Part shown: piece after piece, positions 10,583 to 22,623 of the stretch
Numbering within the stretch: the first letter of the stretch is position 1
Layout of the letters: each line of letters starts with the position of its first letter
From: Anopheles merus
Taxonomy: Eukaryota; Arthropoda; Insecta; Diptera; Culicidae
Length of the DNA stretch: 64,000 bases
Direction of reading: 5' to 3'
NCBI RefSeq assembly: GCF_017562075.2
Contig: NC_054081.1
Span: forward strand, 1,801,294 to 1,865,293
Translations under genes and position numbers: made by a program
The notes under the pieces: model-generated
The model's database searches: none
The model's input: the letters and a program-made list of their open reading frames with translations, nothing else
Told to the model about the DNA's origin: nothing

Positions 10583-12050
10583 CAAACAATGGAGCAGAGG
10601 GCGAGATGAAGGGAAAATATAACATTACATTCCCACCGCCCTGCACACCATTTCCGGGAGGAAAAAAACAGTGTGTGTGGGGGGGGGGGGGAATGGAATG
10701 AAGTTTCTGTTCTCTTCCGTTCTGTTACTTCCCACTTGCCCTCCCTGGGTTCGCGTCGTCTGCCGGTCGGGAAAACTGATCTTCCTCATAACTTCAGCTT
10801 CCCGTCCTTCTGCCTCTCCCCTCGTCGACACACACACACCAACAAACAGGTTCAAACAGGGTGAACGGGTGGAGAGGAAAAGCTTCGCGTTGGAGAGGAA
10901 ATCTTACCACAGCAAGAGGAACCAAAAAAGGAAGAAATACCACACAGCACTCACTCGCAACGGGAAGGGGTGGATAGATAGGGGGAAGGAGGCACGGGAC
11001 GAAGCAGAATAGAAGGAAAATACATGGCCCATTAATTCCGACCAAAGCTGCCCCGCCAACAAGCAAGCAGCATAAAGAGTGAGAAGGGGGGAGAAAAATA
11101 GAAAAACAGTGCTGCTTCTTTTTTCTCTTTTTTCTTCTCTCTCTCTCTTTCTCTCTCAAGCGTTCTCACATTCGGAAAAGCACAAAAACAACCTTCTCTT
11201 TCTCTCTCTGCTCTGCAGCGAACACACGTATCCCACATGAAAATTGAGCGCAAAGCTAGCGGAGGACGACTACACCTCCTACCACCCCTTACCACTGCCG
11301 CCGACGCCGCCACCCATCAAGCGGGAAGCAATTTGAGTAGAACTGATTTTTCTTTATTCTTGACGTGCTGTGCTTTTGCCTCTTCGCGCGCCTTGAGTCT
11401 ATTTTTGTAGCTGACTGCCTGTGTGTGTGTGCGACTGGTGGTTTAGTCTTCTTTCTCTTCTTCCCACCAGCATAAATCTCGATACACTGTGAATGTGTGT
11501 GGATGACGGCGCGAAGAAGAAGGCACCGCAGCTGAGGAAGAAGATTCGACAAAGGAAACAATCGACGGGCAAAAGAAACGGCCCAACAGGAATCGCTACC
11601 AAAACCCCGCTCATGGAGTTGGTCCGGACAGCGGAGGAAGGGGCGGGGTGGGATGGGAAGATGCATAACTTGAAAATATAAGTTCCGTCGAAGAAGAAGG
11701 AGAGTAGCAAAGAGAGTAGATAGGGAAGAGAAAGAGAGAGAAAAGGAGATAAAAAAACGGCTGAAAAAGTTATATTTGTGTCCTGTTTCTTCTCTCTGTA
11801 TCCTTCGTATTTTTTTTCCTTCCTAAAAAATCGTTCAGAGCTGGAATTGTGTCTGTGTCTGTGTGTGTGTGTGTGTGTCGGTATGGATGAGTGTGCGAAC
11901 AGAACGCAACAAAGCAAAGGGGCATAAAATAAAACGAGCAGCAGCAGCAGCGCGGTCGCTTTGTACCGCGCGCGAGAGTACAAAAAAGCACCAAAAGACT
12001 TCAACGGGCGATCAAGCGAGGAAAGCAGAGCGTTTTTACACCTAGACCAT
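7370..12050. other. ovo intron segment, simple-sequence-rich
   Basis: The segment holds (GAT)n at 7831-7857, (GT)n at 9309-9338 and 10524-10581, poly-C and poly-G runs, and two copies of the GGTTCGTCGC core (9015 and 9236). There is also a perfect 10-bp-arm hairpin at 9066-9090. The open frames are low-complexity and none looks like a gene. Confidence 0.6.
9015..9040 (+). promoter_or_regulatory. Bipartite motif copy (GGTTCGTCGC + GACTTTTGTT)
   Basis: A perfect GGTTCGTCGCCTGACGG is followed closely by a divergent second block. A second block-like GAAGTCTTTCGTTT occurs again at 9067-9080 inside a hairpin. See the finding on the interspersed motif; its function is unknown. Confidence 0.45.
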
Positions 12051-12250
12051 AGCCCGTTTGTTTGGTTATGTCGTTTTAAAATGCGCTTTATGCACTTATA
12101 ATTGCAGTATCGTTTAGCGAGTTTATTGCCAGTGCTGCATAAATGAAGTGCAAACCGTTTTAACAGGTTTACTCTGCCCAGATGTGATTGATTTTGGGTG
12201 TAACGACGTACGTGGTGGAGTAAAACGCATTTAAACACAAGCGTTACATT
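12050..12250. promoter_or_regulatory. Candidate intronic regulatory block
   Basis: This is a complex, non-repetitive AT-balanced stretch between simple repeats. Caudal/Hox-type words (TTTATG, TTTATTG, CATAAA) and GATTGATTTT are visible. It is a candidate enhancer by composition only. Confidence 0.2.
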
Positions 12251-15200
12251 TTAATTTACAAAGGATCTCGCACAAAAAAAAAGCGCAAAAAAAAGGAAAA
12301 CAAATAAAACCGCTGCACGACGCGCAGGAAGCAAACTTCGCTCGCTGTGCGCGCTCCTTCTTTCCTTGTTCAAAATAGCAGCATAACTTCCTCCCCCCCC
12401 CCCCCACGACACGCGATGATTCGCGAAAAGGCGTCGCAACAATGGGGAACCGAGAGCCGAAGCGACAAATGTACCCCCACAGCGAGCAAGCATTGCAGCA
12501 CAACATTACAACAATGCCGCCGTAAGCCCCCGCCGCCCCTTCCACCACACAGGGCCAGCGCCAAGATGAGAGCAAAATCAGGTTTTATCAAGGTCAAACT
12601 TTTAGAAGATATTGACCTTGCGGGGAGCGCGCGCGCGCGCAGGAGAACCAGCGTTCATGTATGGCGAGCGGTTTCCTCGCTGAGGGGGGGGGGAGAAGGG
12701 GGGGGGGGGTGGATGTATAGACCCCCGGTGTACCGTTTGCGAGCGGGCTCGGCGTGCGCTTTTTTTCCTTCGTCTTCCTTTGCTGCCTTTTCTTGCCCAC
12801 CTATCTCCGTCTCTCTCTCTCACATTTTGTTTCCTTTTCTCTTCATTTGTGCTTTAATTTTGTGCCTTCTTCCCCCCCGGTGAATAAATATCGCAACAGC
12901 GTCTTGGTGGGTGGGTGGGTGGGGAGGGCGATCGTGGTTGAAGGTGAGGGTCGGCGGATTTGTTTGCTTCTTCTTCCTATCCCCGCTCTCTCTCGCTCTC
13001 TCTCTCTTTCTCTCATCTACCATACGTTCGGCCGGCGACATAATAAGCGCGCGAGCGAACATTTCCGTTACGGAACATTTTTCAAAGCGGTACCCACCAC
13101 AGCGAGAAGAAGCAAACCAACCCCCCCCCCCCCCCAAAAGGCAAAACGCAGGAGAGAAAGATACGCGAGAAGAAGCATACGGAAAAAGCAACAACTCGTT
13201 TGCGAAGGTAATGTTGTTGTGAGCTGTTGTGTGTCTGTCTGTCAGGCAAAGGGTGGCAAAGGTGGCAGCGCGGGATCAGGCGCGCGCTCATCGGCAAGGT
13301 TCTACGGCAAAAAAACGTCAGCCATTGGGGTTTTGTAACGAAGGAAAGAGAACGAAATGGAGTAAAACGCTAAATTTACCTTTTCCGGCGCGTTTTTTTA
13401 ATCTTTCTTGTTCACGGCCTTTCTTCTGCTGGAGAGTTTTATGTAACCAGACAGTGTAAAGGGTAACCTTCTCGGGATGGAAAAGGGATGGAGAGGCATC
13501 CGTTGAAACAGAAAAAAATTTTTTTTAAATAAAACAAATGCAAGTTTAAGCAGAATTTGTGCAAAATGTTTCGAAAAACGTGTCATGGAAAAATGGAAAG
13601 TTTTGAAAGCTTTTAATTATTTAATTAATTAGCATAATCATGACATTTAAGCAATATGTTGCTCCAAGCAAAGGTTCCTTGAACACATTCAAGCGTTGTA
13701 CTGTGTGAAAGTGTTTAAAAACAATGATTTGTTCCAATTACATTATTGCAACAAACTTCAAGCTCTCGTTAATTTTAATGTTCAAACAAAGGGACTCCCG
13801 AGAGTAAAAAAAAAAAAAAAACCGGCAGTAAAAATAAAATTGAACCCAAAAAATGTCATAAAATGTGTATCGTCCAAAGTCTCCCCTCTCTTCTGTCTCT
13901 CTTTCTCCTCCTCTCCCTTTTCTGATTAATTCACGTTTTCACGGCCACACAGCAGCAGCAGCCGCCGCCACTAACTAAGCAACAACTGCCTCTTTATTTT
14001 TTTTTAAAGGCGAACGAATCCTTGACCTAAAGACGAAGGCTCCCTTCCACCATCACTGCGTCACGTGAGGAGGGGGGGGGGGGGGGCGTACCCCCTCAAA
14101 CAGCACAGTAGAGGAAGCGTGCACACTTAACGGAATGATGACGCGAGTGGAATATAATATAAATGATAATAATAATAATAATAGTAATTTACAAATATAT
14201 AAAAACAGCCAATAACGAACGAAAAAAATTAAAAAAAAAATTACGGCATCTAAATGAGGCAATAAAAGACCTTGTTGTGAGTAGGGAAGGGAGGCCCGTC
14301 AGCAGACATAAAGGGTTGAACGGGATACAAAACGGCACTTTTTTTGCGGAAGGCGCGATTATGCAACAAATCACACTTTTTAATAGGCTTTTTGCCACTT
14401 GCTTGCAGCATAATTAGCCGTTTCGACTGTGTCGGTTTGGGGGGTGAGATTGCTCGTGTAGGTACCAAAGCAGGGCACCTTTACGCCTTCGCAGCTCGTT
14501 CGAAAATTTAAACACTTTTTTTCATAAGAGTTTTTTTTTTGCAAAAACCCAGAAGCGGCCTGCTGTTGATGTGCGCGAGCTGAGGGATGCTCAAGAGCAT
14601 CCCACGGCGCACACACACACAAACCGGCTAGCCCTGATGACAAATTAATAAAAAAAACACTCACAAATCCTCGCCAACCTTCCACACGTTCCCTTCCTTG
14701 CTGATTTTTTTTCTTGCTTGTTTGCATTTGTTTTTGCGTTTGTTGCGACTCCTCCTTCTCCTTCATTGCACTCCATACATCCACTCGGACGTTTGCGGGT
14801 GTCTCTGTGTGTGTGTGTGTGTGTGTGTTTGTGTGGGTCAGACTTGGAAGGTGACAAACATTAAACCCTTTCACCCTCTCTACCAGCCTTCCTTCCTCCT
14901 CATCAGTCGCTGCAGTGTGCGCATGCCCTTCGCACTACGCCCGGTACACTGCACACCAGAAGCGAGCGAGCGCGTGCCGTGCCAGCCCGCCAAGTCCGCT
15001 CTGTTGACAGTGTTGAGCACGCAACACGCACACACACACGCACACACGCACAAAATCCGCACACTGGCCGCCAGCCGCTGCCGAGAGTGTAGGCGCGTAG
15101 GCGAGGACACCAAACTTGACCTAGATTTTCGGGGCGCGAGCGCGCACGCTGTTGCTCGCTGTGACCGTCCACCCGCCCGCCCGCTCCTACGGGGCGGCGG

Positions 15201-17400
15201 GACGTGTCGCGAACCGGTCTCGCCGATCCGGGTTTTCTCGGCCCTCGGCATCTCTGTGTGCTGGGGTGTGCGCATAACGTAAAGCGCCGAGGATGGAATT
15301 AGCATAGACAATTTGGTTTAATACTGCAAATTACACTAAATTTATGCGCGCGACGCAGAGAGACAGAGAGAGAGACCATCACGCTTCCCATTTCCTAGGA
15401 GGAAAGTAAAGCACTCATAAAAAAAACAGCTGCAAAAAGTAGCAATAAAATGACAAAAGTGGAAACTTGTTTTAAAGCTTTTCAAACAAAGCCAATAAAT
15501 CAATCGAGTTTCCTTACTCTAACACGCACGCACATACACACACACACACACACACGCACCGCACGACAGAGGTAAGAAGCTTTGGAGAAGTTCTACGCCC
15601 GTTCGGCCAGCAGTTTGGTTATGAGATTATGCAGATTTTGTACCGGTTCGCGCCGTTTCCGAGCCGCCCGCTCTCGGCGCACTCTTCAAACAGTGCAAAA
15701 GGAAGGGCAGAGGGAGGTCGAAGGAACAAGGGCCCCTCTTAAAGCCACTCCAGCAAGCCACGGCCAAGCGAAAAAGCAAACAGTTTTAACCTAACCAGCC
15801 AGCCACAAGGCAAACGCATGCAAATCTGTCGCCCCGCTCGCTCTCTCGCTCTCTCTCTCTCTCTCGCCGCCTCTATCAAGGTGTCGCTTAAGAGACACTT
15901 GTCGATAGTGTCCTGGAGAGTAGCAAGGGAAGGAGGGCCGCTTAGTTGCCGATTAACTGTGCGCATGTCGTCCCTCTGCCTGCCTGGCCCCTGGCGGACG
16001 GATCGGAAGCTGGTCCTTGTCTCGCAAGCAAACGCAGCACACACACACACACACACATAACCATGAATACGCTAAAAACAGCGGCAGCGAGTCGTTAACC
16101 CTGACCTAAAACTGTTCAGCCGCTCATGGCAAACACATACACACACACACATACACACAGCTACACGGATGCACAGGTTGGATGTGTTTAATCGATCGAT
16201 GGAGAGCTGGTTCTAGGGTTGGCAGGAGGGGGAAAAAGTCAACTGAAAAATGTATTTTAATAACCTTAAAATTCAATTAAAGGCTTTAAAAGGAGATTTT
16301 GTCGATGTCTCTAGTAAAATCCTAAAATTCTTTCATTTGAAGCGCAACACGAACGGAAAAGAACAGTTCGAATTGGAGCGACCGAAAGATTCGCGAAAAT
16401 AAAAAAAAAATCCCCCGAAAATAGAAAAAAACAGTTAACGAATAAATAAACATACCGTACATCTCGTACCACCCCACCACTTCCTCGTACCAACAAAAAA
16501 AAAAAGCTTCACAAAATTATCACATGTGCATAAGGTGCGCTGTTGTAGTGTACCGAACTGTTTTGTCCGTCAAAAACACACATACACACACACACACACA
16601 GCGCCAGAATCTATGCCAAGACCAAGGCCTTGTTGCCCCCTGTTCCCCTGTGCACTGTGTCGCACTCTTTCGGCTCTTTCTTCCTTCCAAGTGACAGTTG
16701 GCGACCCTCACAAACTCCCTCCCCATCCCCTCCCTACCCCCCCCCCCTCCCCTCCCTACCCCCCCCTCCCCCCCGACACTGCTTCACTTCCTTCAAAGCC
16801 CCGCCACAAAGCCAGCACGAGATTCATAGGCGCGAGCGCGCGCGCGCGCTGTAAATACGAAAGACTTCAATCGACGCGTAAGCGACGAACGCGCGCACCG
16901 AGCGAGGAAGAGGTAATACGAGGCAAACCGGGAGGGTAGGCATAGTAGTGGTGAGTAGGGGGGGGGGGGAGTTTGTGAGCGAATTCTCAACGGTGCTCTC
17001 TACACCTGTACTTGTGTCGGTGTGTGTGTGTGTGTGTGTGTTGGCGAGTTCGTGAGGGAAATGATATAATAACCCTCACTCGTCGAAACGATCAAGATCA
17101 AGCCAAGTAGCGCGGCAAGCAGCAGGCAGGGCCACCGCACGCAAAATACATTCATCGTGAAGCGGGGCTAAGAGTGGAAGCCCCGGGAGTGGTAGGGGAG
17201 CGTGATTTTGCCAGGGGCACACGGTTTGGCGTGTGTGCATTGTGTCGCCTTAGTCTAGCCGCGCGCCGATGCCGAGATGCTGTGCGTAGAAGGGGTTCAC
17301 CTCGACCACGAAAAAGCGAAAATAGCTGTAAGCGCGCGCCGGCGAAGGAGGAGACCCTGAGCGACGAAACGGACCGAACGGACGGTGGACGACGCATATA
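12251..17400. other. ovo intron segment, no gene seen
   Basis: Poly-C and poly-G runs (for example 13121-13135 and 14072-14086), CT/GA and CA tracts, an AT-rich TAAT cluster (13600-13640), (TAA)n at 14166-14183 and one reverse bipartite motif at 16857-16891 are present. No supported coding region was found. Confidence 0.6.
16857..16891 (-). promoter_or_regulatory. Bipartite motif copy, reverse orientation
   Basis: ACGAAAGACTTCAA is followed 17 bp later by GCGACGAACG. This is the reverse complement of the TTCGTCGCTT...GAAGTCTTTCGT arrangement seen at 45791. Confidence 0.5.
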
Positions 17401-17419
17401 CATCTCGGTGTCTCTCTTT

Positions 17420-17453
<34 letters not shown>
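17420..17453. repeat. (GT)n microsatellite
   Basis: A pure GT run of about 34 bp lies 95 bp before the long CA array. Confidence 0.95.
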
Positions 17454-17457
<4 letters not shown>

Positions 17458-17547
17458 AAAGTAGATCAGAACATTATCCAAAGCAGGTGAGCTGCGCGCG
17501 TGGGTAAGAAGGGAGAGCTGAAATTGGCGGATTAAAAATAAATAAAC

Positions 17548-17548
<1 letters not shown>

Positions 17549-17630
<82 letters not shown>

Positions 17631-17639
17631 CACACCACA

Positions 17640-17670
<31 letters not shown>

Positions 17671-17675
17671 CACAA

Positions 17676-17747
<72 letters not shown>

Positions 17748-17808
17748 CACACCACCACACACACACACACACCACACACACACACCACACACACACACAC
17801 CACACACA

Positions 17809-17862
<54 letters not shown>

Positions 17863-17876
17863 CACACACACACACA

Positions 17877-17916
<40 letters not shown>

Positions 17917-17942
17917 CACACACACACCACACACACACACCA

Positions 17943-18020
<78 letters not shown>
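17549..18020. repeat. 472-bp interrupted (CA)n array
   Basis: This is a near-pure AC repeat broken by single-base interruptions (ACC and AAC). It generates meaningless Cys-Val frames on the minus strand. Length and interruptions may vary between assemblies. Confidence 0.97.
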
Positions 18021-18022
<2 letters not shown>

Positions 18023-21000
18023 ATGTTCAACCGATTTCGAAGGTTAAACAGTCAAAGCCTTAAAGAAGCGCACGGAAAGAATGAAAGCAAAATTGATGGA
18101 ATTGGCACTTTTTCCACCGCTGGCACAAGTGGAACACAACACCCATACACACATACGCAACGAAGGAAATTTGTTTTTCGACGCTTTTCCCCTTTTCTTA
18201 CAGCACTAAGCCTTCCACGGCATGCATTGATAGAAATAACGAAATTAAAAAATATATACACACACACCAAGTTGGTGTAAAAAGTTGAACGCAACAGCGA
18301 AAATAAATTCAACACAGCTCCGCACAAAAGTGTGCAACTTTTTGCTGACGCATCGCTATCCGTACCCCCAGCGAGCAACTATGCAAAGGTTGCCGCGCGC
18401 TACCACGCACAAATAACGCATCGGAAAGGAAGAAAAACGTTCTTAGCCCGCTTCTGCTCCCGCCCAAATCACCACGCACGCGCATGATGCGAGCTGACCC
18501 TACACCACCAGCAAAGCAATGGGGGGGAATCAAATTGGAAACGCGCGACCGAAATATTGGAACGTTTGCATTGGACGGCCAGAAAGAACAAAAAAAAACC
18601 CCCGCGAAAATAAGGAAATCGAACAAACCTTTAACACTGGCGACGAACCTGAGCCCACCATACCTCCTGCTGCTGCCTTTGTGTCGCTGGTAGGGCAATT
18701 ATTTGCTGACACGCGGCGAAATTTGCACACGACACACACACACAGACACACACAAGGGGTGTTTGTGCCGTGCAAAAGTGGAAATTTGAACCCAATTGGC
18801 GACGAAAGTGGAAACCGAATGGGTTGAACAAAAACAAAAAAAAGTAATACAAATCAGCTGCCTCAAATAAGACCAGGCGATGGGGGGGGGGGGGGAGGAG
18901 GTGTGGATGATGTCGTCACTTTAAAAAAAAGGACAGCCGCATTCGTCATACTTACGATTTTTCCCCCTTTTTTCATTCTTACCAATTGCGCTTTATTAGT
19001 TTGCCCAATTATTTAAAGTGACTTTAAATTGAATTAAATAAAAAAAAAGCATTTCAAAGCCCCGAACGCGTCACACCACACCGTCACTGCGGTTTCCCTT
19101 TTCGGGGATGCGCACCGAGGGGACGCGCCTGTGCTTTTAAGCGGAAACAGAATGCATTACCGCAGCGCCGAAACGGATTATCTAACGGCATTGGCGGCGG
19201 GCTAATTTCGCATGCATCTTTGCGAGCGCTGCTGTAACGGGGCCTCTGCTTCTCTCTCTCTCTCTCTCTCTCTCTCCTTCTGTCCGACCGTTCGACCGGC
19301 TCTCGACAAGGAGAAAAATGCATCCCCCATGCGTGTGCAGCATCCCATTACACACGACAAAAAAAAAAAAAACACGACACCGGCGGCGCTCGATTTGAAA
19401 TGGAAATTCCTCTTCAACATTTTTTTTGCTTTTTGCTTTTTTTAAACCAACAGAACAAAATGCACGCACACACACACACAAACTGCACATAAGTTAAGTT
19501 TCGGATTAAACATGTCTGTCGTGTCAACGAGTCGCAACATTACTATTGTTACAAAATGCATACAAAAACAAGATTTCTTATTCCAAAGCGAAAATGCATT
19601 TTTCAACAAAAAAAAAAAACGCACCAGATTGTGCAATCGTCGCACAATGAACCAAACTAGGCTGCTGTGCATGTGTGTGTGTGTGTTTTTTTTTTGTTGC
19701 TCTTTGCTTCGGCGTGCAAGTCAAATGCATGTTCGGTGCAGGAAAATGCAGGACAGAGCGCCGAACTGAGCGAATTTAAAAGCAACAACAGGACACAGCA
19801 GGCAGGTGATCGGGAAGTAGGAGCGAGAGAGAGAGAGAGAGAGAGAGATTGAGGACATGCTCCGAGCGAAGGGAAACAAGAGAGAAAGGAGGAGAGAAGG
19901 GGGCCAAGTGGACAACCCTGTCTATGATCAGTCCCGCGCCTTTGCGCTTCGAACGCAATTCAAACGCAATTGGAAGGGAGAATCCGCGAGGACGGGAAAT
20001 GCATTTTTCATCAACATCAACGTCACAAAGACACACACACACACATACACAGAAAACACACATTTACATTGTAAAGAAAATGACATGAATTCGGGGCGCT
20101 GCTGTTTTCCGCCGTTTTCCCTTCGCAAGGGATGCATTTTTTTGCTTTTCTTTTTTTTGTAAAATTTCATAAATTAATATAAATTAATAAATACATAAAT
20201 CAATTGCATCTCGATTTTAAGGCGATCACACACACACAAACACACACACATACAAATTCTGACCAACGGTTGTTACATGACCCAAAACGAAGAAACCAGC
20301 AACAACAACAACAACAAAAATACACTTTCCACAATTCCTGTTTCACCTCGGTGCCGCTTCCGTATCTCTTCTCTTCTCCAGCCTCCTCATGCCCTCTCCC
20401 CTCGCCCCCTGCCTTACCCCTTCTATCCTGTAAAAGCGCAACGAGAGCAAAAGTCAGCAACGGCCACAGTGCCGCGCATTTTTCGAGAAGCTTTAATTCG
20501 AGCAGGGCGTGTGAGAGGGAAAGGGGGGGGGGGGTCGGTCGGGAGAGGCCCGAGGACACTGAACCACGTGTATTCAGATTATGCTAAAATTGCATCGAAA
20601 CGATAGGCGCGCAAGCCCTCCTCCCCTCTTCTATCGGCGCTTCGTTCCGTGCTGAATTTTCAATGATCACACACACACACACACGCAGAGCGTCTTTTTT
20701 CGATCTTCTCCAGCGGGCTTCTCGAACAGTTTCGGACGGTAAGGCGGCGGCGGCGGCGAGCAGAGAAGAATATGTTTCTGGATCTGGTCGCATCGACGCC
20801 CTTTCCCATGACCCTCCCCGCATCTTGTTTCCGTGGAAGACAATTTCATAACATCGAGTGCACCACACACCAACCTTATTCGCCGTCGCAGTGCCGAGGA
20901 CGGCGGAAAAAGGGGGGGAGGGGGCGCCTGAGCGCGTGAATTTATTCCTGCCGAGCGACGTGCAGGGAGCGAAGCGGAAGGAGAGGGAGGACGCTGTGTG

Positions 21001-22242
21001 GTCGCGATTAAGATGCGCCATCCAGGAGGGTGTGTTTGTGTGTGAGTGTGTGGAGACTAGAGGAATTAAACGAATTCATCGCGAACGAACGGTGCTTCTG
21101 CCTGCGTTGCATATATTGATGTGGAGCTAGACTCTGGGGGCTTTTTTTGTGTCCCTCTTAGTGCGTGTTTCTGTTTTTGTTTTGTGCTCTGTAGCCCCGG
21201 CGAAGGGCAGACAAGCGATAGTGAGACGGTAGTTCGAGTTGGGATTGGGGTTTGCAGGGGAAATTCTAGCTAGACCTTATAGGGGCGGAAAAAAAGCAAA
21301 AGCCAAACGACAACATCAAACGCACAAGGTGCGGGGGGGGAGGGGCACCTTCTCGCGGACACTAGCAAAAGAAGGGGTGTGGTTCTGAAGGTGGGAAGGT
21401 GAAGAACAGTTGCTTCGAGTAAGTGGCACACAAATACCCGCTATTACTGTTTTTGCTTTCATAATTCCTATTGGAATTTCGAAAACAAATCAAAACGATA
21501 CAATAAGCAATTGGAACATCCATTCCAAAAAAAAAAACGAGATGACGGGGCACGAAGGAACCATTCGATTGCGGTACGTTCGAAATTTGAATCAAACCAC
21601 CAGCGTCATCTTGGCAAATACTTTAAATTGCGTTTGGGCCATATTTTCGCTTTGAAATCTTTTTTTTTTTAATGTAAAAAATGAATACATACAGAATTAG
21701 GTATCAAATTATGTCCATCGCAATATTTTAACCACACACACATTCAAATATCCGTTAGAAGATGAGTTCAAAGAGAAAAGGACTTGTTTTTTTGCAGAGA
21801 ATGCTTTTTGGAACAACCATTTCGATCTAAATAATAGACGAAAGAGCTTTGGCAGACGACTCAAGGCCTCTGGTAAGGCCACGCCAGAATAACCAGAACA
21901 TTTGAAAAATACTTTGAAATGAAACATTTCTATTTTTTCGTACAAAGTCTCCTTCAAAGTCCTCCAAAGTCATTTTCATACGTATTGAAAATGGGAAAAA
22001 TAAATCAAATTTCATAATAAAAGAATAAATCCTAATGAGTAGACCTTCTTGCCCCACCGTTCTTTACACTCTTCAGGAACGAAACCCCATGAGACCCAAA
22101 CTCATTCTGGATTATTTTTGCATTTCTTGTAATATTTCTTAAATTTACAATGCCCTCCCCTTTCCCTTTTCATGAAAAATGCTATGAAATAGCTCAAAAA
22201 GCCAAACAAACTGGGAAAAGGTAAAAAAAAGACAACACTTAC
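18021..22242. other. ovo intron segment near exon 1, no gene seen
   Basis: The segment includes one GGTTCGTCGC core in reverse (18640), CT/GA tracts (19251-19275 and 19828-19848), several CA tracts, and a more AT-rich stretch at 21400-22240 without recognised features. Confidence 0.6.
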
Positions 22243-22453
22243 CGGCCGAATCGTCGTGCTCGCGCTTGCGGGACACCAGCGACAGTGGCTCGTTGCTGCC
22301 GACCTCGCTGCCGCCGCCGCTGCCGACCGCATCGTCGACCACGCTGCTGCCGCCGCCGCCGCCCGGCCCGGAGTGGGTGTTTTTCTGCGCCTCCTCCACC
22401 AGCCGCAGCTGCTGCTGGTGCAGCCGGTTCTTGATCAGGAAGATCTTCGGCAT
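22243..22453 (-). CDS. ovo: ovo/shavenbaby, first coding exon (Svb-type N-terminus)
   Basis: The ATG is at 22453-22451. Seventy codons plus one base precede a donor GCCG|GTAAGTG at 22242. The protein starts MPKIFLIKNRLHQQQ, the signature N-terminus of Drosophila Shavenbaby and a variant of the SNAG-like start (MPR-FLVK) of vertebrate OVOL proteins. In Drosophila the first ~31 residues are the degron that Ubr3 recognises when Pri/Tal smORF peptides are present. Partial proteasomal processing then turns the repressor into an activator. A Gly-rich linker (about 31-50) and NEPLSLVSRKR (54-64) follow; a PLSL/RKR block is also present in the fly protein. Phase 1 at the donor joins exactly to the exon starting at 2224, giving GAG CAC GAC. 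This start marks the somatic Svb-type isoform. Shorter germline isoforms in flies begin further in, and none can be assigned here. Confidence 0.92.
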
Positions 22454-22486
22454 GCTGTTGCCTGTTGCTTGCTGCTGCTCTCACGA

Positions 22487-22540
<54 letters not shown>

Positions 22541-22623
22541 CACACACAAACGATAATGGTTAGGGGCGCATCCAGCACGCCAGAGCAGAGCTCCCGCAGC
22601 CCTTGCTTCGGTGGAAAATGTAT
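22454..22623 (-). other. ovo: ovo 5' UTR portion of the start-codon exon
   Basis: A strong acceptor precedes this segment on the minus strand: a long T-run and pyrimidine tract (about 22626-22680) ending CTCCTGTGCAG, with the exon starting at 22623. The segment contains an (AG)n tract in the mRNA sense (22495-22537) shortly upstream of the start codon. This is predicted from splice signals only. Confidence 0.55.
22495..22537. repeat. (CT)n tract inside the ovo 5' UTR
   Basis: A pure CT run, read as (AG)n in the ovo mRNA, begins 42 bp upstream of the start codon. It could act as a GAGA-factor site in DNA or influence translation. Confidence 0.9.

Larger units (their letters stand above)
2225..22242 (-). 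other. 20-kb first coding intron of ovo
   Basis: The donor is GCCG|GTAAGTG at 22242 and the acceptor is CCGCACAG at 2225. The intron contains the antisense RYamide receptor gene, a MITE, a tRNA-like element, several copies of the GGTTCGTCGC motif, and long CA, GT, poly-G and poly-C tracts. No other exon-like sequence was recognised in it. Confidence 0.8.

Noticed and set aside
17152..18030. 292-codon Cys-Val frame and relatives
   Set aside because: Translation of the CA/TG array only.
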